Assembly: GCA_045644465.1 (NCBI GenBank)
Contig: JAZRGV010000049.1
Span: 1-40,789, forward strand
DNA: 40,789 nucleotides
Source: HGM04593 sp045644465
GTDB lineage: Bacteria; Bacteroidota; Bacteroidia; Bacteroidales; Bacteroidaceae
Direction of reading: 5' to 3'
Both the position numbers and the translations under genes were made by a program. Shown piece by piece: positions 37,343 to 40,789 of the stretch (position 1 is the first letter of the stretch; each line of letters opens with the position of its first letter). The notes beneath the pieces are model-generated. The model saw nothing but the letters and a program-made list of their open reading frames with translations. It was not told the DNA's origin and did not search any database.

Positions 37343-40153
37343 ATGACTGCTTTTCTGATTTTTGTGATGAAATCTTCTTTCTCATTGGCTCTATTGGTGT
37401 CGTTGTTCATGGCATTTATGAGCCGTGAGACTTTTCATCGCCTTAACCGTTATCTGTTACTTGGCATTGTGGTGTGTTCGCTTGTGTTGCCTGCTGTTAA
37501 TATCGGTATCGAATCACCATTCTCGCGTTTGGCGGCAATTCTATCCGCGGGTGATAAGATTGATACTGGGTTGTCGCTTGATGATTTGAATGGATTGGAG
37601 TTTGGTGATATTGCAGCTGAATCTGTTGTCGGTGAAAGTATAAATGCAACATCATCTGTGGATAGCGTGCCGTTAGATTGGCTGTCAATCGTTTCTGTTA
37701 TATATATAATCGGAGTGGCAGTATTGCTTGTTCGTCAGACTGTGATATATGTGCAACTTTTCAAAATAATGAGACGTGCGCGACCTGTTGATTCTTCGTT
37801 GTATGGTGTCGATGGCATAAAGTTGCGTCTGCATGATGGCGAAGAGATGCCTTTCAGTTGGTTCGGTTGGGTGGTGGTCTCCTCGCAGGATATAAATGAC
37901 GGTGCGCAGGAAATTCTTATACATGAAAGAACGCATGTCAATGCCGGGCATTCATGGGATATACTGTTTGTCGATGCTGTGATAATGTTTCAATGGTTCA
38001 ATCCGTTGGCTTGGATTATGAAAAACTGTTTGAAGGATATACATGAATTCGAGGCTGATGAGGCTGTGATAAATTGTGGTGTAAATACAAAAAAATATCA
38101 ATATCTAATAATAAAAAAAGCCGTTGGCGAAAGGCTCCTAAACTCAATTGCCAACAGCTTTAATCACAGTTTAACCAAAAAACGTATCACTATGATGTGT
38201 AAAGAAAAATCAAAGAAATGGAAGTATGCAAAAGCTTTGTATGTGCTTCCTGTTGCAACCGTTGTCGCACTCTCTTTCTCAACGGTGGAGAATGTAAATG
38301 CTGTCGAGAACGGAACGGTTCTCAAAGGTAATGAATTTGTTGCGAATGAGACAAATGTATTCGGTCAAAAAGTTGTTGAAGATTCTAAAATCTTCTTACA
38401 TTTTTCTTGGCAGGCCCCGGACAATAACGAGAAACTCTGTATTATGCTCGAAGAGGATGACGGAAATGTCTATGGAAAGGTCATTGGAGCAACAGATGAG
38501 TTTGTGTCTGTGCGCGAAGGCTTTATGCCGGGCTATTTTGACCGTCCTATGAAAGAGGTTTCATTGAACGGTGATATTCTTACGTTTGCCATATATGCCG
38601 ACGACGGCGAGTTTTATACAGAACCGTTGGGATGCGTTGGGTGTTTGAAAGGTCAGAAACTGCATTTTTCTGAAAGAGCCCCTAATGACGAGAAATACAC
38701 GAATTCTGCATATTTCAAGGGGCGTATGACTAAATATGTTCTTGATTTGGAAAATGGTGAACTCACATCATATCAATATCCTTACCAAGGCGATACTCTA
38801 CGATTGAACAAGCTGGTCCGTAAATTTACCACCAAATCGAGAGAGGAACATAAGGTTAATAGAATGGTTGACGGGAATGGCGAAACAATTCATCAGGTGG
38901 TTGAAGAACAGCCGCAATTCCCCGGTGGCGAACAAGCCTTGGACGAGTTTTTCAGGCAGAATGTCAAAACCGATGTCGGTGTAAAATATGAATCTCCTAT
39001 TGTGAGCATTATTGTAAAGAAAGATGGTACAATAACCGATGCACGTCTGTTGCAAAGCTCGGGAGTTGAGGCAATCGACAACGATGTCCTTCGTGTGGTG
39101 CGTTCAATGCCAAAATGGTCTCCGGGAAAACTCGGCGATGAGAATGTGAATACATTGCATGTTTTCCCTGCCAATTTAACATCTCAGGTAAAGCAAGTGC
39201 CGGAGGTGATGGTTGTCACATATGGTGATAGGGATTTGCAGCCTATCAGCGACCTTGAAGTGAACGTAATGCGTTCAAGTAGTTACAAGGAAAAAAATCC
39301 AGATGTATTGGTAAACGATAATCTCCTTGTAGTTGTAAACGATTCTGTTTTCAGTGGAGATTTGGATTTCCCGGCAGATAGAATAGAGGCAATACATGTT
39401 ATGGAATTATCGCAATTACCAAAGAAATGGTACGCCAAGTGTGAGCAACATGGCAAGGAGGGTATTGTCTTTATTGACCTTAAGGAGGGTGAAACCTTGC
39501 CGAATACTGTTTCTGCAAAAAATGAAGCAAAACCACAGGTAAAAAGACATGCAGATGAAAAGGTTTTTATGGTGGTGGAGCAGCAACCCGAGTTTCCAGG
39601 TGGTATGCAGGAGATGATGAAATATCTTATGCAGAATGTGAAATATCCCACTGTGGCACGTAACGCAAAAACGCAAGGAAGGGTTTTTGTTGAATTTGTT
39701 GTGCGTGATGATGGTTCTATCAGCGATGCAAAAGCTGTGGGAGGAAAGTTTTCTGTGGTCAATAAAAAGGCAACGGAATTTGACAGCAGATATGATGAGC
39801 TGAACAATGAATTCAATTCACTACTGATAAAGTATAACGAATTTGAGTACAAATATTCAACCCTTATTACTGATGATAAGGAACGTGAGGCTGTTAAAAG
39901 CGAATGGGAAAAATGCAAGCGCGAAGTGCAGGATGTAAAGGCAAAGTTGGCAGAATTACTTTCAATGGAGAATGAATCGGATTCTGCCCCCGCAGACATT
40001 GTTGAACTTACAGAAATGAATGATGCCACAGTAGCTCTATGCAACGAGGCTTTGAGAGTTGTTGAGAGTATGCCGGCGTGGAATCCCGGTATGCAAGGTG
40101 GCAGAGCTGTTGCTGTTAGAATGACGTTGCCTGTTGCATTTAAATTGCAGTAA
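37343..40153 (+). CDS. BlaR1-like M56 metallopeptidase sensor with two TonB-type domains
   Basis: 936 residues. The N-terminal M56 domain has membrane segments (about 8-26, 38-53, 114-132, 297-312) and the zinc motif HERTH (194-198) with a later HEFEADE (234-240). After residue 320 comes an unrecognised beta-rich periplasmic region. Two TonB-C-like domains follow: one from VVEEQPQFPGG (about 519-615), one from VVEQQPEFPGG (about 743-936). The second is interrupted by about 85 residues of Lys/Glu-rich coiled coil (about 804-888). There is no penicillin-binding sensor domain, so the signal is not a beta-lactam by that route. It should cleave the BlaI-like repressor; the TonB domains may sense or transmit envelope state. 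Confidence 0.82.
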   Translation: MTAFLIFVMKSSFSLALLVSLFMAFMSRETFHRLNRYLLLGIVVCSLVLPAVNIGIESPFSRLAAILSAGDKIDTGLSLDDLNGLEFGDIAAESVVGESINATSSVDSVPLDWLSIVSVIYIIGVAVLLVRQTVIYVQLFKIMRRARPVDSSLYGVDGIKLRLHDGEEMPFSWFGWVVVSSQDINDGAQEILIHERTHVNAGHSWDILFVDAVIMFQWFNPLAWIMKNCLKDIHEFEADEAVINCGVNTKKYQYLIIKKAVGERLLNSIANSFNHSLTKKRITMMCKEKSKKWKYAKALYVLPVATVVALSFSTVENVNAVENGTVLKGNEFVANETNVFGQKVVEDSKIFLHFSWQAPDNNEKLCIMLEEDDGNVYGKVIGATDEFVSVREGFMPGYFDRPMKEVSLNGDILTFAIYADDGEFYTEPLGCVGCLKGQKLHFSERAPNDEKYTNSAYFKGRMTKYVLDLENGELTSYQYPYQGDTLRLNKLVRKFTTKSREEHKVNRMVDGNGETIHQVVEEQPQFPGGEQALDEFFRQNVKTDVGVKYESPIVSIIVKKDGTITDARLLQSSGVEAIDNDVLRVVRSMPKWSPGKLGDENVNTLHVFPANLTSQVKQVPEVMVVTYGDRDLQPISDLEVNVMRSSSYKEKNPDVLVNDNLLVVVNDSVFSGDLDFPADRIEAIHVMELSQLPKKWYAKCEQHGKEGIVFIDLKEGETLPNTVSAKNEAKPQVKRHADEKVFMVVEQQPEFPGGMQEMMKYLMQNVKYPTVARNAKTQGRVFVEFVVRDDGSISDAKAVGGKFSVVNKKATEFDSRYDELNNEFNSLLIKYNEFEYKYSTLITDDKEREAVKSEWEKCKREVQDVKAKLAELLSMENESDSAPADIVELTEMNDATVALCNEALRVVESMPAWNPGMQGGRAVAVRMTLPVAFKLQ

Positions 40154-40178
40154 TTTAAATGTTTTTAACACAGGTAAC

Positions 40179-40208
40179 TGTCACAAAACAGCATTTCATT
40201 CGTCTTAT
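40179..40208 (+). repeat. ECF-promoter-like direct repeat, copy 1
   Basis: TGTCACAAA ... TTTCATTCGTCTTAT. It repeats exactly 200 bases on (40379-40408), with an identical last 15 bases and the same spacing between TGTnACAAA and CGTCTTAT. That is the layout of an alternative-sigma promoter. Confidence 0.5.
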
Positions 40209-40268
40209 GAATATAACGTAATAATTTTTAATAAAGTTTTAGCCGGTTTATCGAATTTGCCGGCAATA

Positions 40269-40346
40269 GGGTATGCCACTTGCCGATGTTGTAACGCATA
40301 TTGAAAAATCCCGTAATCAGAATCCGGAGTGGCATATCCTTTTTTT
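40269..40346 (+). terminator. Terminator: 12-bp stem, 47-base loop, T7 tail
   Basis: GGGTATGCCACT (40269-40280) pairs with AGTGGCATATCC (40328-40339, one G-U pair), followed by seven T (40340-40346). It ends the BlaR1 transcript or a short transcript from the repeat at 40179. Confidence 0.6.
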
Positions 40347-40378
40347 AGAACTTATATATAGGAAAAATGTTTCCAACT

Positions 40379-40408
40379 TGTAACAAACAGCTGTTTCATT
40401 CGTCTTAT
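40379..40408 (+). promoter_or_regulatory. ECF-promoter-like direct repeat, copy 2
   Basis: TGTAACAAA ... TTTCATTCGTCTTAT, 28 bases before the ATG of the frameshifted secreted-protein gene. See copy 1 for the shared pattern. Confidence 0.5.
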
Positions 40409-40435
40409 AGGTATAAGTGTGATAAACCGAAAAAT

Positions 40436-40789
40436 ATGAAACCGACAAAACACCTACTTTTTTAGCGGTGCTGTTTGCAGTGTCATCTGTTGAGATAGTG
40501 TGTGCGCAAAACACTGATAAAACGCTTGTTTGTGGCGACATAAAAGACATAGCCACCCACCGCCGTATTGATGGTGCGACCATCGAGGTCCTGCGTATGG
40601 ACAGTACTCTTATAGCAAAAAGTGTCACAAGACCCGAAAACAATCTGTCGAACATTGATGGTGTGCCTATGAATGGTTGGGTAATGATTAAAGAAAGGAT
40701 AAGGGACGAGCGTGTATTGCTGAAAGTGTCACACCCCGAATACGCAACAAAATATTCTGAATTCAAACTTATTGGCAGCCGTAAGTGGA
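40436..40789 (+). pseudogene. Secreted carboxypeptidase-regulatory-like protein, frameshifted, runs off window
   Basis: From ATG 40436 the frame reads MKPTKHLLF and then stops at TAG 40463-40465 inside a run of six T (40458-40463). Adding one T gives MKPTKHLLFLAVLFAVSSVE, continuing IVCAQ, a perfect signal peptide. That second frame then stays open to the window end, through GDIKDIATHRRIDGATIEVL and RMDSTLIAKSVT, a CarboxypepD-regulatory-like beta domain as found at the start of many Bacteroidetes outer-membrane proteins. It is a single-base deletion, a sequencing error, or a phase-variable homopolymer. Confidence 0.6.

Noticed and set aside
1..40789. tRNA, rRNA or replication origin
   Set aside because: No clover-leaf-like gene ends, no conserved rRNA segments and no DnaA-box cluster were recognised on either strand by reading.

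Overview
The window looks like a chromosomal segment of a gut-type Bacteroidales (Bacteroidaceae/Prevotellaceae-like; I cannot name the genus). The evidence is repeated Bacteroidetes promoter boxes (TAnnTTTG, mostly TATCTTTG or TATCTTCG), A-rich leaders without strong Shine-Dalgarno sites, TonB-like C-terminal domains on unrelated proteins, BspA-like and dockerin-like secreted proteins with sorting-tail-like C-termini, and a core of pgk, nth, pheS, a Rel/SpoT gene, rnz, holA, kdsC, maf and pyrG. No tRNA, rRNA or CRISPR array was seen.

Layout. 1-3.4 kb is a scarred accessory stretch: the end of an insertion sequence, a membrane-protein gene cut at its 5' end by that element, an orphan hypothetical, a truncated YdeI-family gene and a TonB-domain protein. 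3.4-7.4 kb holds two flavin/redox genes (+) and a four-gene minus-strand operon (SDR, nucleotidyltransferase, DUF5714-like protein, arsenate reductase). 7.6-8.3 kb carries crcB and a DUF1294 gene, closed by a perfect 36-bp palindrome. 8.4-14.3 kb is a minus-strand housekeeping run (pheS, histidine phosphatase, nth, pgk, TPR protein). 14.5-19.6 kb starts with a Rel/SpoT protein whose hydrolase residues are intact but whose synthetase motifs look eroded, followed by a small secreted protein, two tandem secreted transglutaminase-like/LRR paralogues and a relic of the small gene between them. 19.7-23 kb is an ECF sigma module plus rnz and a DUF1295 membrane protein. 23-29.5 kb mixes an EamA exporter, an orphan HsdR-N-like protein, holA, a PD-(D/E)XK nuclease-like protein, a CAT-like acetyltransferase, a nitroreductase, a DUF2520 protein and kdsC.

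29.5-32.9 kb is the most unusual accessory island: two small secreted proteins with a dockerin-like calcium loop and a shared YYWYAGWTEPT segment, then a secreted protein with two cohesin-like repeats and a sorting-type tail, and finally a tandem array of palindromes. It lies between kdsC and maf. It suggests a very small dockerin/cohesin-type surface assembly.

32.9-40.8 kb holds maf, a full-length CTP synthase whose glutaminase triad is replaced (Cys to Gly, His to Glu, Glu to Gln), two minus-strand hypotheticals, a BlaI/BlaR1-like pair with three evident operators, and at the right edge a frameshifted secreted-protein gene. The strongest leads are the glutaminase-dead PyrG, the dockerin/cohesin cassette, the Rel/SpoT protein, and the BlaR1-like sensor carrying a coiled coil inside its last TonB domain.
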